Assembly: GCF_000524195.1 (NCBI RefSeq)
Contig: NW_020170446.1
Coordinates: forward strand, 234,499-298,498
Reading direction: 5' to 3'
Source of the DNA: Echinococcus granulosus
Lineage: Eukaryota; Platyhelminthes; Cestoda; Cyclophyllidea; Taeniidae
Length of the DNA stretch: 64,000 nt
Both the position numbers and the translations under genes were made by a program. The notes beneath the pieces are model-generated. The model ran no database searches and was not told the origin of the DNA. It worked only from the letters and a program-made list of their open reading frames with translations. Below, piece after piece: positions 29,120 to 63,501 of this stretch; position 1 is the stretch's first letter; every line of letters starts with the position of its first letter.

Positions 29120-29460
29120 TTACGTAAATCCTCGAGATAAATTGACAGAATAGGGTGGATTGGAAGAAGCAAAAGCCCTTTTCTGTTTCATCCTTCGATT
29201 TTGAAACCAAATTTTTATCTGCATCTCAGTAAGGTTCAACTGTTCAGCCAGTTCCATTCGACGCTGTTGGGTAAGGTAGGCAGAATAGTGAAATTCCTTC
29301 TCCAATTCTACCAATTGCAGACTGGAATAGGACGATCGTGGACGTTTCATGGTAATGGTGGCGGCAGCGGCTTTAGGACCACCATCCCCACTAATCACGC
29401 TTGATTGTAATGTCAGACTGTCGTGACGTGTTCGGAATGCAAATTGAGCTGGACATTCAA
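29120..29460 (-). CDS. Homeodomain-encoding exon 2 of the Hox-like gene
   Basis: The acceptor TTTTTAG precedes TTGAATG. The exon carries a short linker ([14 protein letters not shown]), an Ala-rich stretch, the whole 60-residue homeodomain without an internal intron, and an 18-residue tail ending LSRGFT before the stop. The homeodomain call rests on directly visible invariant residues and is the most secure part of this gene. Confidence 0.95.
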
Positions 29461-32391
29461 CTAAAAAGGAGAATTAATCTGATTGACACGCCTTTGGCAT
29501 TATACCTCAAATATGTCATTTGGTAACAACTGTAGGAGCTGCTCACATTCGGTCACTTATGCCCACATCTGAGTGGCATGCACATCCATTTACCCACATA
29601 GACCTCACCCATACTGGTATGCCTAATCACAACTTCAGGGAAGACGAGGAACCCTCCATTAGTGGCAGAGGCTTGGACAATTGGCTTTTAAAAGATCACA
29701 AACTCGGAGTAGTAAGAATAGCCGTTTCGTGGTTAGCTGCAATTTTACGGGAGGACTAGTCATTACCGAAGCAGAAGTGACGGGGGAATGCCCTTTCAAT
29801 GTCTTGAAGGAATGGACATCCTTCCACTCGAAGAACTCCCAGTTCTTTTGTGCACTAATAAACAACCACTCTTCTGTCTTGAGATGCTTCATTACTACTT
29901 TTAAGAAGACTCACTCTCCACTAGACAACATAGCATCAAGTAGAAATTATTGTCTTTTAGGAATAAAGACCTCGCTACGATGGATCTTGACCCATGCGAC
30001 GCGCATAAATCACTTTATTCCGCAAGAAATTTAGGAGGGAACTCTAGGGGGAGAAGCAGCCGATCTAAAAACAAGCACTAATTTCTCAAATTGGATGTGT
30101 GTATGAGGTGACCGAAAAAGCTGCTATGGTTTGTGTGTTGTTGGTGTAATGCATAGGCATTTTGCGGCGGGTAAAGAAGCAGCTGCAAGAGATATGCATC
30201 CCCATTCATCCTCGAACCTCTCTTCCTTCTTCCCCCTCAAATCATCTTCCAACCGTCCACCTATTTTCTAATGGCCTGATCATGCGATCAAGTTTTTATA
30301 CGTTAATGTAATGAAGTCAAGAATGGAACGGATGGAAATCGTCACATGTTAGGGCGACTCAGCTACTGAGCAAGAAAGAAATGGAGGAAGTGGATGGGAA
30401 AGATGAGAAGTCGGATGTGAATGTAAATGCAATCGGGTAGGGAAGATGATGAGGCATCTCTCATCCTTCTATCCTAAGAAAAGTGCAAATCTTCTCACTA
30501 GTACACTTTGTTGTGGTATAAGGTATGGAAACGGTCTGAGAGACCGGAGGCGAAGATTAAAAAGTCAATGGAAGGAGTCATTTATGTTACTCGTGCAATT
30601 TATGATATTTCCTGATAATAATGATGATAACTATGATGACGATGGTGGTGTTGAATGAAACCAAGGGAAGGCTGAGTAGGAAAAAAATTAACTCTTGCTT
30701 GTCATCGGGTAGCATCGGTTTCCAACCAGCCAGTAAACAATTCCTAGTGAACAGTTCCGTGTGCAGTGCACCACACACATGGCAGACCTATTCCTGTGTA
30801 GAGGGAGTGGTCAGTGCAGTGGAAGTCTGGAATGGGTGGCGTGAGGATGGCGTAACACTCAATATGAGTACAGGAAGAAGTACAAGCGTCATTTTCTCAT
30901 CACAGAATGCAGGGGAGTCAGTAAGTGAGGGGGCAGCCTAAACTACATTTAAGATTTGTTGTTTCATTTCGTGTGAAGAGGACATGAGGAACAACAGGTT
31001 GCAGTCTTCAAATCTTATCGTCGTCTTTCCGTGCATGGGACGTGAGGAGAATAGAAAAGTAGTGGCGAACACAATGAAGAGTGCCATGCCAACAGCCTGT
31101 ACGCTTTCCATCCACGCGCTTTACAAATAATTTATTCATCCAGCTGAATTTTAATCCTTTTAAGCTTCACCGTTTGTTTGCAATTGACTATGTTTCAATC
31201 AGTCTTTAGAACAAAACAACAAAACAAAATTCCCCTTATCTGAACTGCGATTTTGACCTGATAATTTAAAGTGACCACTTAATCTAATATGGAAGATAGA
31301 TTTTTAATAACTTAATATAAATTTGATAAATGAAGTTGCCAAGCAAGAGCTTCCTAATGACCCTTTGGGCAATGCAGCTTGAACAGAAACTTCATGGGTG
31401 TATAATAAGGAATACCGATATTTTGGACAAGTTGCGTAATGCGACAACTATAACTACTCCTAGTGAACCGATACCGATTTTCAAATTAGACAATGATATA
31501 ATTTTTCACAGAAAACTCTTGCAAACTTTTGGTAAACACCAAGTCATGTCGACTACAGTTGCAGGTCAGATAATCTACAGTCCTTCTCCGACACTCCGAG
31601 AAAGAACTGTAGAAACGGGTGATAAATAATACCGCATTTGAAGTGACTTAATTTATTCCTTATAAGGAAGTTATTGTGCCCATTGTTGGCTTATCAGCCC
31701 TCCCAATCAGTTTCCGTTTGAGTGGTCAGGTGGGATCCCCCTCCGTATCCCCTGAACTCCATTGTTCAGTCGTCTAACTTACTCAGTGAAGCGAATATGC
31801 AGAGTTCATGAATAGTTAATGATCTTTTGTTAACGAAACAGATGGTGAAGTTACGGAGGTCAGAGGCTAAGCAGAAATCAGCCGTTACGAATAGGCCTCG
31901 ACCTCAGATACCAACATTCAGAGGTGCATTACAGTTATGCATCAGTAGAATCCTTTTATCTTCCAAAGGGAAAAAAATACGGCCTACTTTCTTATGTGAG
32001 GAATATTATATGGCAAACACTGAGCAAATTCTTTGTACAAAAACTGATTACAAAATATAAGGTGAAAAAGGGGCTGCATTCCAAACCCAGATATGGGTCG
32101 CATGGCTATTTTCAGACTCTATAATAGGCATAAATATGGCAAGCAAAATAAAATAAAACGTCTTTCAAACCAACCTTGTTTGTATTCCAGAAATGAGTAA
32201 CTACAAGGAGAATATGAACATGAATTGATTGGTGGATTCCACGTTGCATTGCGAACGGGATTTTTCGCAAAATTGGGTATATATCTATCAGCGAAACTTT
32301 CACCATTAGACCCGCCAAAATTGTCCAAGAGGTCCTTGGAATATCCAGGTTGCATGCCTATTATTATGAGGGTATTATTAATACTTGTCAT
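29120..32391 (-). CDS. ANTP-class homeobox protein, Hox3/zen-like (2 exons, complete)
   Basis: Exon 1 is 32391-32175 and exon 2 is 29460-29120, joined in phase 1 across a 2.7-kb intron (GTTGGT...TTTTAG): 558 nt, 185 aa. This is a sequence-specific nuclear transcription factor. The homeodomain starts at MKRPRSSYS, carries [10 protein letters not shown] in helix 1 and [14 protein letters not shown] in helix 3, and has W48, F49, Q50, N51 and R53 intact. [10 protein letters not shown] and the [17 protein letters not shown] pattern are closest to Hox3/zen; the ending MKQKR and YLT also recall Hox1/lab, so paralogue identity is open. The 72-residue exon 1 is supported by open frame, phase and a plausible donor, not by homology. 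I see no YPWM-type hexapeptide. A further in-frame upstream start cannot be excluded, because the frame stays open 5' of this ATG. It lies head-to-head with the USP gene. Confidence 0.85.
29461..32174 (-). other. Intron of the Hox-like gene (2.7 kb)
   Basis: Bounded by GTTGGT and TTTTTAG on the minus strand. A 99-codon plus-strand frame at 31330-31629 lies inside; I could not recognise it and treat it as chance. Confidence 0.7.
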
Positions 32392-32926
32392 TACTGTTGA
32401 GGCAATCGTGCTCTTTGCTGATTGGTCAGGACAGTTAGCTCTATAAAGGACTACCCTTCGTATTGGAATCTGATTTGTTCAATGGATGACAGGCATGTTT
32501 TTAACCAATAGGAATTCTACCTTCTGCGCCTCCGCCCAAATCGCCCAAAGTATGAGATGGCAGGATCAAGTTGATTAGGTATACTGCGGAATCAGATCTC
32601 ATTTCTGCAAGCTTCATTATTTATCTGAAAGCAACTTTCTGACCGCGCTCAGAACCCTTTGTCCCTGTATACAGGAATGAAAGAATTGCCACGCAATGTT
32701 GCAAAGCCTGCATCTTTACTGCGAAAACCGGATGAAATTTCCGCCCACTTATATGTGTCCCAATTCATAAGTGATTATTGTAACACGTGAACAGTTCGCA
32801 TAGCTCTTCATTTTTTAAAAAGGACCACTTGGTGCTCTGTCACTGCTTCTTGCAGGAAGGCCTGACCTCCAAGCCCTTCTGCAATACGATGGTGGTTTAT
32901 CCTTCGGCACTTTGAATTAACCCTCA

Positions 32927-33053
32927 TGTACCTCGCTGGGTAGGCTGGCCTTCGGGCCATGTCAATAGCCCAGACACCCTCTCTGCGCTGAATACATATT
33001 CTGTCTGATCACTGTCTTTTTTCGTCTTTTGAGGGAAGTCTCAGGACGCTACA
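32927..33053 (+). repeat. LTR-like repeat copy B1 (~127 bp)
   Basis: Starts TGTACCTCGC and ends GGACGCTACA. It contains a perfect GGCC-TTCG-GGCC hairpin, then ATGTCAATAGCCC. It is the first of three adjacent copies in the region between the divergent Hox-like and USP genes. Confidence 0.7.
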
Positions 33054-33059
33054 CTTCTG

Positions 33060-33119
33060 TGGGCTGAATACGCATTCCACAATAAAATAGTCTTTTTTCG
33101 TCTTCAGAAAAAGTCTCTG
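33060..33119 (+). repeat. LTR-like repeat copy B2 (partial, 3' half only)
   Basis: Matches only the second half of B1 (GCTGAATACGCATTC ... TCTTTTTTCGTCTTCAG ... AAGTCTCTGA). It looks like a 5'-truncated copy or a local duplication squeezed between B1 and B3. Confidence 0.6.
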
Positions 33120-33129
33120 AAATTGGATT

Positions 33130-33257
33130 TACACCTCTGTCGTGGGGTCCGGCCCCTAGGCCATGACAGTAGCGCCAAACACTGCTGTACGTCGAAAATA
33201 TCCATTCTGAACTTATACTATGCTTTCTTTCGGCTTCAGGGCAATCATGAGGTCACA
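33130..33257 (+). repeat. LTR-like repeat copy B3 (~128 bp)
   Basis: Starts TACACCTCTG and ends with a decayed GAGGTCACA. It has a GGCC-CCTA-GGCC hairpin, ATGACAGTAGCGCC, and CTTTCGGCTTCAGGGCAATCATGAGG, homologous to the ends of A and B1. Confidence 0.65.
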
Positions 33258-33893
33258 TTGGAGATTAGTTAATATTTAAAAAGGTAACTTAATCTATTAC
33301 AAGATATGTAACATCTCTGCAAAATTGAAATAAAGTTTAACACATTGAAGCAGAAAACAAGGTTGCGTAATAAAAACGAGACCCACTTGTTAAATATTTG
33401 GCGTCAAATTCCCATATCGATACAAAGGTAGAAATTTTTTCGCAATCTTACACAACATTCTTGGGTTATTTCAGCTTAGAAATATCATCAAAAAACACTT
33501 CTATATAAAGTATTAATCAAGTTTATTTGATCTCCTTGAACAATAACACTTTAGTTCTGGAAATATAAAGTTATAATTTAGCATTTACACAAGCATTAAT
33601 AATTTGTTTGAACTGCAAATACTACCATTCATTGAATTGGTCTAAAGCGAATATTTTCGTTGCAAATTTTCATTTTGACTGCTTGCACAAATTTGAAAGT
33701 AATCTTGAAGTTTTAAAAACACCGTCTTTTTGAAAAGAAGGGAGAATAAATGTGTCAAAACTTTATCAGTTGTTCCAAGCTCTTAGTCAAACCAATGTTA
33801 CCTTGAATTGTCTCAAGGTTGCATGTCGCACACTCCTCTGTCGTTGTTAGTGTGTGATGACGCTGGGCTTTTCTCGATTTCGTTGAAATACTG

Positions 33894-36800
33894 ATGGTAA
33901 GTGCAGGTTTCTTGTGTGACTTGTGCACTTTTAACATTGCAGTGAGTGGAAATATTAATAGCCAGCTTATTTTTTAGTCGTAAATCACGCACTGCAGACC
34001 TAAAGAGTGTTTATTGTATTTTCTCATAACCGGCTCACATTCTACATGTGCTACAACAATGGTTTCTAGAAAGATAGCTTTTATTCTAATTGAAACCGGG
34101 CTTTGGTTTTCCTGCTTGATTTATAGGAGTTTGTTGCCCAACTCAGCTGATTAATCTTTTGACTTCTTGCATATTTTTGGTAGACTCCATGTTCATTTAA
34201 TACCCAGTGATCATTGCATGATTGCTTCCCTTATATGCATAGTTATACAACATGTATGCCGATTTAAGTGTTTACAGCTTTGAGCAAAAATGAAACACTC
34301 TTTGGTTATAAGTGTTAGAATTACACATTTTCGGCAATCATGATGTGGAATCTACTAGGATTCGGGCCTCATTTCTCAGCAGCTTATTGTGTTTTTACCA
34401 CAGTAGTTGATTTTGGTTTTGCTTTTAGGGTGCGAATCCTTCCCATCTGGAAAAGAAAATTGGTAAGGACCAATTTCCCTCAAACGAACATTATTACGGT
34501 CTCGTGAATGTAAGCTAGCGTTTTCCTTTATTCAAATTCAGTTCGGCAACACCTGCTACTGTAACTCTGTCCTTCAAGCACTTTTCTTCTGCAAACCCTT
34601 CCGGAATCGAGTCCTTCTATATCGGCAACAGAGCAAAGGTCAAAAGAAAGAGACTCTGCTTAGTTGCCTAGCCGACCTCTTTTATGCAGTGACTACCAAA
34701 AAGAAGAAGGTCGGTCAAATCCCGCCTAAAAAGTTTGTCCAGCGGCTGAAACGGGAAAATGGTATTTTTTATGTTGGACCATAATATTTTAGTTCTCTTT
34801 GACAACTATCTACCCCAGGACGCTCACGAGTTTTTGAACTACCTCCTTAACCAAATCGCCGACATTTTACTAGGTAAAAGAGCTTTTTTTCTGTATTCAC
34901 CTCTTAAACCGTGCAGCGGAAAATGCAAGTGAAGAGGCAGTGAAGAAGGGAAGCTCGACAGGAGGAGATGCTGACCTCAATACAGGGGAGAACACACGAA
35001 CGTGGATACACGAGATTTTCCAGGGCACCCTGACCAATGAGACTAGATGCCTGAATTGCGAGACTGTCCGCACTAAAGATGAGGACTTTTTGGACCTCTC
35101 CGTAGACATTAAGCAGTATACAAGCATCACAAACTGTCTACAGTGCTTCTCCAACACTGAGACTATTCAATCTGAAAATAAGTATTATTGCGAAGTCTGC
35201 CGATGCAAACAAGAGGCTCAGAAAAGGTTCTTTGTTACTTCTTTTCTTTTATTCGGAAATTAGGCCTCTAACTGAGTCGTTGGTTAAAGAGAATAACTGA
35301 TTCTACAATGTAGACCCTTCTACAGTTTTAGTAAGTCGAACATAGGAAGTACAACTCTTTGTAAAGTTTCACAAGAGGTAACTTCTGCCACAGTATTAGA
35401 CACTGGTTGTCAGCTAAATAACTTAGCTGTTGCTCCTTTGATTAACTTATATGAAGACTTCTTCCGAAGCTTGCCTTAACAAATAAGGGAGTTCTGGTTT
35501 TCTGTCATCCGAGAAACAGTCAGGAGTAGGATGATATAGATTGCGTGGTCGCTGTCGCAGCCACACAACTGTACATTTGCTGGCATTGCTCTTGTGGATT
35601 TACTCGGGCACCATATGACAAGCCCAAATTCCTTTGATAATAGCACAGCTCAGAGATTAGTAAGCCTTGCCATACAAGAGTCGGAAGAGGGGCTGTCTAT
35701 GCCTCTTCTACACTTTATTTTTTGCATTCCAGAATGCGAGTGAAACGACTACCTGAGCTTTTGGCGCTTCATTTGAAGAGGTTCAAGTACTCCGAGAATG
35801 CAAACCGTTTTATAAAACTTTCCTACTATGTTCCATTCCCTCAGGAGCTTCGACTTTTCAATACGGTGAGTTCCATCATTGTTGTTTCGCCTTTGCATCT
35901 TGATTCAAAGACACGATCCTGTTTGATCCTCAGCTATTAGTACTTTCAAATCAACCAACTGGTCCGCGAACCAACGTTTGTTCTGCACGCGTATTAGGAT
36001 CGGTCATCTACGTTCATCACATGGTACTTTTGCATATCGTAACAAGGTCATCTGGAGTTCATTCTGCCAACATACTAGCTATTGCGATGTGGAATAGGAC
36101 TACTCTGCTTCCATTCAGGACCTTTCTGAATCAATGTGTTTTGATTACGCAAGGAAATCGGTTATTTAAATCCCCTCATCATCCTTCCCAATCCCATTAT
36201 GTGCTCCTGAAGACGAATTGGAGCTTAACGTCTTTGGTTTTTTGTGTAAAATTTTGCATCTTTTCATACATCTTTTGGAGACTTCAATCTTTTAGCTAGC
36301 ACCGTTACTTCAACCATTCTGTAATCAGCCTCATTTGTTGAGTTCTCCGTAGCGTATGCCTTCTCTCAGGATCTTTTCACCTGAACTGGGTTTGCTTATC
36401 ACTGCCGTAAATGTAGCACCGTGAGTCACCCCTGATTATGTGATAGGGCATACCAGTTTGGAGGAGTTTATTATTAACAAATAAGGGCTGGGGCGTCCTA
36501 GGTATAGGTAGGATACCATGCCACTTGGATGTTGGCCGAAATCCGAGGAGGGTGATGAGTCTACATATTTAAATGTACAACTAAAGCATGACCTCAGTTT
36601 TGCCCATCACCGAGGTGTTTGATGTAATGGAACCAACCGCAAGACAGGAAAAAAGATCGACGAGAAGTCGCTTGATTGCAACACTGGTTGTTCCTTTCTG
36701 GAATTTTGATGGATTTCCTATTTGAATTCCTTTTGAAAAAATAATTTCCGAAGTACTGTTCAAGTCTACTTTGTTGGGAAATTTGCCTAAAAGTGGAGTC

Positions 36801-37505
36801 ATGCCCCGCCAAATCGCCTGCGGATTCTGCCCTTGTGGAGGTGTTCCCAAGACTGTTTGACAATTAACGCCTGACTTGGTTTACTCCTTTACCTTTACTA
36901 CGCCTCGGGCATACGGTTCACCCGTCTTTTTATCCGGTTTTTTTGGCTAGTCTGACGATGCGAGCAATCCGGACCAGCTGTACGAGCTCATGGCTGTGGT
37001 AGTCCACTCCGGTTCGGGGCTAAACCGCGGCCACTACATCAGTCTGGTCAAGTCCGATGGCATTTGGCTCCTCTTTGATGACGAATACGTCGACGTAGGT
37101 CTTCTTAAGTTCGCCCATTATGGGTTTCTTGGGCTGCTTTGATGACCTCAGCGATGAAATGCCCGTTTATCGTGCAAAGATCTGCGATTCAAGAGCATGT
37201 TTACTTTTAAAATAGCTTATTTTCTCCATCTTTCAATGGGTATTAAAAATTCCCACCAATCCACTAATTGATGACAAAGAGACACCAGAGTGTGTATATT
37301 TTTTTATCTTTTGTAGAAAATTGACCCAGCAAACATCCGTGACTTCTTTGGGACCACCTCAGAGGCTTCAAAGACCTCGGATTCGGCGTATATTCTTTTC
37401 TATCAAGCCTGTGACTTCTCCCATTCACAATCATCGCATTCACCGCCTCCACAGTCGCCTCCGCCATCATCGCAGTCCACCTGCACCGCTGACTCGGTGC
37501 GGTGA
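33894..37505 (+). CDS. Ubiquitin carboxyl-terminal hydrolase, USP12/USP46 family (8 exons, complete)
   Basis: Exons: 33894-33896, 34429-34509, 34542-34761, 34793-34873, 34917-35226, 35733-35865, 36951-37094 and 37317-37505; 1161 nt, 386 aa (human USP12 370 aa). This cysteine protease removes ubiquitin and in other animals needs WDR48/UAF1-type WD40 partners. Catalytic Cys33 lies in [13 protein letters not shown], His304 in NRGHYISLV, and the acidic LLFDDEYV follows at about 316. Zinc-finger cysteines are C173/C176 and C220/C223. The family block [16 protein letters not shown] is conserved. Exon 1 would supply only the start Met next to a GTAAGT donor; it is inferred because GANPSHLEK normally follows Met in this family and an in-frame stop lies upstream. 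The donor at 35227 (GTTCTT) is weak but keeps phase 2. A 29-residue Ser/Pro/His tail extends past the usual YILFYQ..D end. Confidence 0.93.
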
Positions 37506-37994
37506 GCTCCCTCACTTCTTGCTCCACCCTACTCCCGGTGCCGATTAGCGGATGTGTCTGTTTCAACTCCCCCCCTCCTCCTCCTCCCTTTTTCCTCCCC
37601 TACCACTCCTGACTTTTTGAATCGTCTTTCATGCGCCATTTTTGGTTTCCATCTCCGATGCTGCCACCGCCACCTGTACTGCTATCGTGCATCGAGAATT
37701 TTACACCATTCTCTTACCGGAACCAAACCTTTACCACTGCCAGTGTCACTGCCCCAACCACCACCATTGTGCAATTTGCGCGAGCATCGATTTAGATTTG
37801 TTGAACAATGACATGCATTGTGGAGACCTGACGACTGTCTCAATTACGGGTGTGGCAATGACAAACCGAGTAAAGGCGGTGGTCGAGGCGTTTATTCCAC
37901 TTTCTTCGCGAAGTAAGGAATGGAACAATCTAGAAGTTCGGGATGGTGTTTGACTGTATGTTGACCTACGTGGGCATTTGAGTCTCCATCGGAT

Positions 37995-38125
37995 TGCACT
38001 TCCCCGCGGCGAAGTGGACTTCGGGTCATGTTGATAGCCTCTCAACTCCTCTCCACATTAGTGATACATGGTCTGCCACATTGCCTTGCCTTATCACGTC
38101 TTCGGGGAAGAGTCAGGGCGCTGCA
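37995..38125 (+). repeat. LTR-like repeat copy C (~131 bp) with adjacent PBS-like sequence
   Basis: Starts TGCACTTCCC and ends AGGGCGCTGCA, then one spacer base and TGGTGGCAGCGGCAAGC at 38127-38143. A TGG start one or two bases after a TG...CA repeat is the usual layout of a retroviral-type LTR and tRNA primer-binding site. The hairpin reads GGACTTCGGGTC. Confidence 0.68.
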
Positions 38126-38891
38126 CTGGTGGCAGCGGCAAGCAAAACCAATCCAAAAGTACATCTGCCCTGATCCCTGTGGGCGAATGCCACACCTTAA
38201 CGTGAAATCTGCTTCTGATGGGTTAGGAGTGACAACTATCTGGCCATGACCCGATCCCGTGTTATGTGGAAATGCCAGTAACAAGTGAATTGACAATAGA
38301 CTCGAATCACTTGGAGTCATTCGCTGTGGAGCTGTCTACTGTGCCTGTGTGAAGATGCCAATTTAGTGATCAAGTGGGACCTCTCGCACGTTTCTACCAG
38401 CTGTATGGAACCCAGGTAAACAAATGGATGGAGAGGCGGATGGATAAAGAAATGGGCTAACAGCAGCACTGAACTAGGAGCAAAGTGTCAAGGATTAAAA
38501 AGTGGAAAGCATTAGACCCGCAAAACTATTTTGGATGGTGTCTTTTATTGGGTGGTTCTGATTTCACTCCAGTGTCCTTACGGATAGCTACTGACGTACG
38601 AGAGAGAGCGTGGTCTGGTCCTGAGAGGTATGGGACCGGTACATTGGGATTATGGAGTCTCGTCAGTAATGTTGGGATGAAATATCCTTCTCACTCGAAA
38701 GAACACTCAGAGATTGACGTTTCCAGTTTGGGGGGAGTTTTTGAAAACCCATGTACACTGTGATGGCCAATGTGGGAGATCGACAAGATGGAACGTCGGG
38801 AACGAAGCTTAGAAGATAATTTATTTGCGGTAGGTTGATAAATGCCTAACAGTATGTTGAAGTAGCCGGACATAGGAGCCCCCGCAGCTAG

Positions 38892-39020
38892 TGCTTCTCC
38901 TCGGTGGAATAACCTTCAGGTTGTGTTAGTAGCCCTGTAGCTCTTCTCAATGTTATTAACGTACGTTTTTCTGCACAAATTCGACTTATTACAACTTCAA
39001 GGTCGATCTGAAGTGCTACA
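38892..39020 (+). repeat. LTR-like repeat copy D (~129 bp) with adjacent PBS-like sequence
   Basis: Starts TGCTTCTCCT and ends GAAGTGCTACA, followed by C and TGGTGGCAGTGGCAAGC at 39022-39038, 16 of 17 bases identical to the sequence after copy C. Its hairpin is AACC-TTCA-GGTT: both outer pairs have changed yet still pair. Confidence 0.68.
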
Positions 39021-39977
39021 CTGGTGGCAGTGGCAAGCAAACCCGGTTTCATTGTCTGATTAGCAATCGTTAACATTACGGGAGAGAAACATCTGCTGAA
39101 GATGACTGAACTTGCAAAAGACCCAACAAAAAGCTACAAGTTACAGCCTCCCTTTCGCTTATCTCTACTTTTTGCTCCGTAAAAGGTTGTTACTGATGTG
39201 AAGCGACACCTGGTTTGAACTACCGGGAAGATCCACGAAACCCCTTCATGACACTGCTTACGTACACTTGCAGCCCCTGCCTTCCAAATGGAGCCAGGAT
39301 GTACGGCCTGTAGAAAAAATTAAAACTATGTGTCATCGTGGAATAGATGCTGTTAGCTCTGTGCAACTGCTTTAAGTGTATCCTTTATTAAAAATCCATT
39401 GACTTTATAATCAGTTACTCCTACTAGTACACTGAAGCAAACAATGCCAACTAATTGAATCAAAGTCACTTAAATTCTAAAATATCACTTGTTTTCAAAA
39501 GACGAGTACTTCGCCTATATGAACTGAATGCTCCTATTATCCAACCTATAAATGCTTACAAATATTTTACGAAGAAAAAAATTGGAAAATAACACTAGTT
39601 TTAAGACTCATGAGTGCACAATATTAACAAAACTTAATTTAACTACATGAATATGAAACCCAAATTTTCTACTTCTTTGCGTTAGCCTGATTTATTCCTA
39701 ATGCTTGATTGACTGAACTGTAGACCCTCATAAAACCAATTATATTTTAAACTTTTAAACTCTTTAGGGAAAAACTTAATGAGAATAAAATGTTGTAGGA
39801 ATTATTTTGTTGAAGTGTATCAAGTTGCATCACTTGCCCTCAAAGTATAATTTGTGCGTATTTTGAGATACTCGTGCCAATGTATCTGTGCAAAACAGGA
39901 ATATCATCTGTACGAAAGCACTAAATTTCTAATCTTACAAATTTGCAAAATTAAGGATTGATTTTGCTTGAACGACA

Positions 39978-63186
<23,209 letters not shown>

Positions 63187-63485
63187 GTAAGCTTGTTTGC
63201 TTATTTCATTCAGCTCATTAGGGTGTCGGTGATAAATCCACCTCCACAGTCCAGATGTTTTTATTATTAGAACATGACACCAAACGCCATTATTTTTTTG
63301 ACCATTTTATCTATTGCTGGGAAACTGAAAAATCGTAGTTGTCCTTAAGGCCAAAAATATCTTATTTCTGCCTTATTATGTTCAACTCAACCAACTTTTT
63401 TACTTTGTGATTCGATGCAACTATCAGCCATCCTAAAATGATTTTATTTTCTAGTCATAAAATGATCAGATAAGAAAAGCTGCGT

Positions 63486-63501
63486 GTCACCTATACGTGA
63501 C
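63486..63501. repeat. Dispersed palindrome, copy 6 (GTCAC-CTATAC-GTGAC)
   Basis: In BRSK intron 13. It is the reverse complement of copy 4, and on the minus strand it is preceded by CTACCAAA, a weak version of the shared flank. Confidence 0.62.

Larger units (their letters stand above)
32392..33893. promoter_or_regulatory. Shared upstream region of the divergent Hox-like and USP genes
   Basis: The two start codons face away from each other about 1.5 kb apart, so both promoters should lie here. It contains LTR-like copies B1-B3. A TTTATAGAG about 60 nt before the Hox ATG (minus strand) is the only TATA-like sequence noted, and it is weak evidence. Confidence 0.4.
37995..39020 (+). mobile_element. 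Possible TRIM-like non-autonomous LTR element (copies C and D as ends)
   Basis: Two direct LTR-like repeats enclose about 770 bp with no convincing protein, which fits a terminal-repeat retrotransposon in miniature. Against a simple intact element: C and D differ considerably, no polypurine tract is visible before D, and D is itself followed by a PBS-like sequence as if it began another copy. It lies between the USP 3' end and the BRSK start. The length and borders are my inference. Confidence 0.4.
37506..39977. other. Region between USP and BRSK
   Basis: Holds the USP 3' region, LTR-like copies C and D with the sequence between them, and the BRSK upstream region. No AATAAA appears close to the USP stop, so its 3' end is unclear. 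The AT-rich 39.3-39.97 kb is the likely BRSK promoter and 5' UTR by position only. Confidence 0.5.

Noticed and set aside
31330..31629. 99-codon frame inside the Hox intron, opposite strand
   Set aside because: No similarity recognised, no supporting splice or neighbouring exon, AT-rich like the intron.
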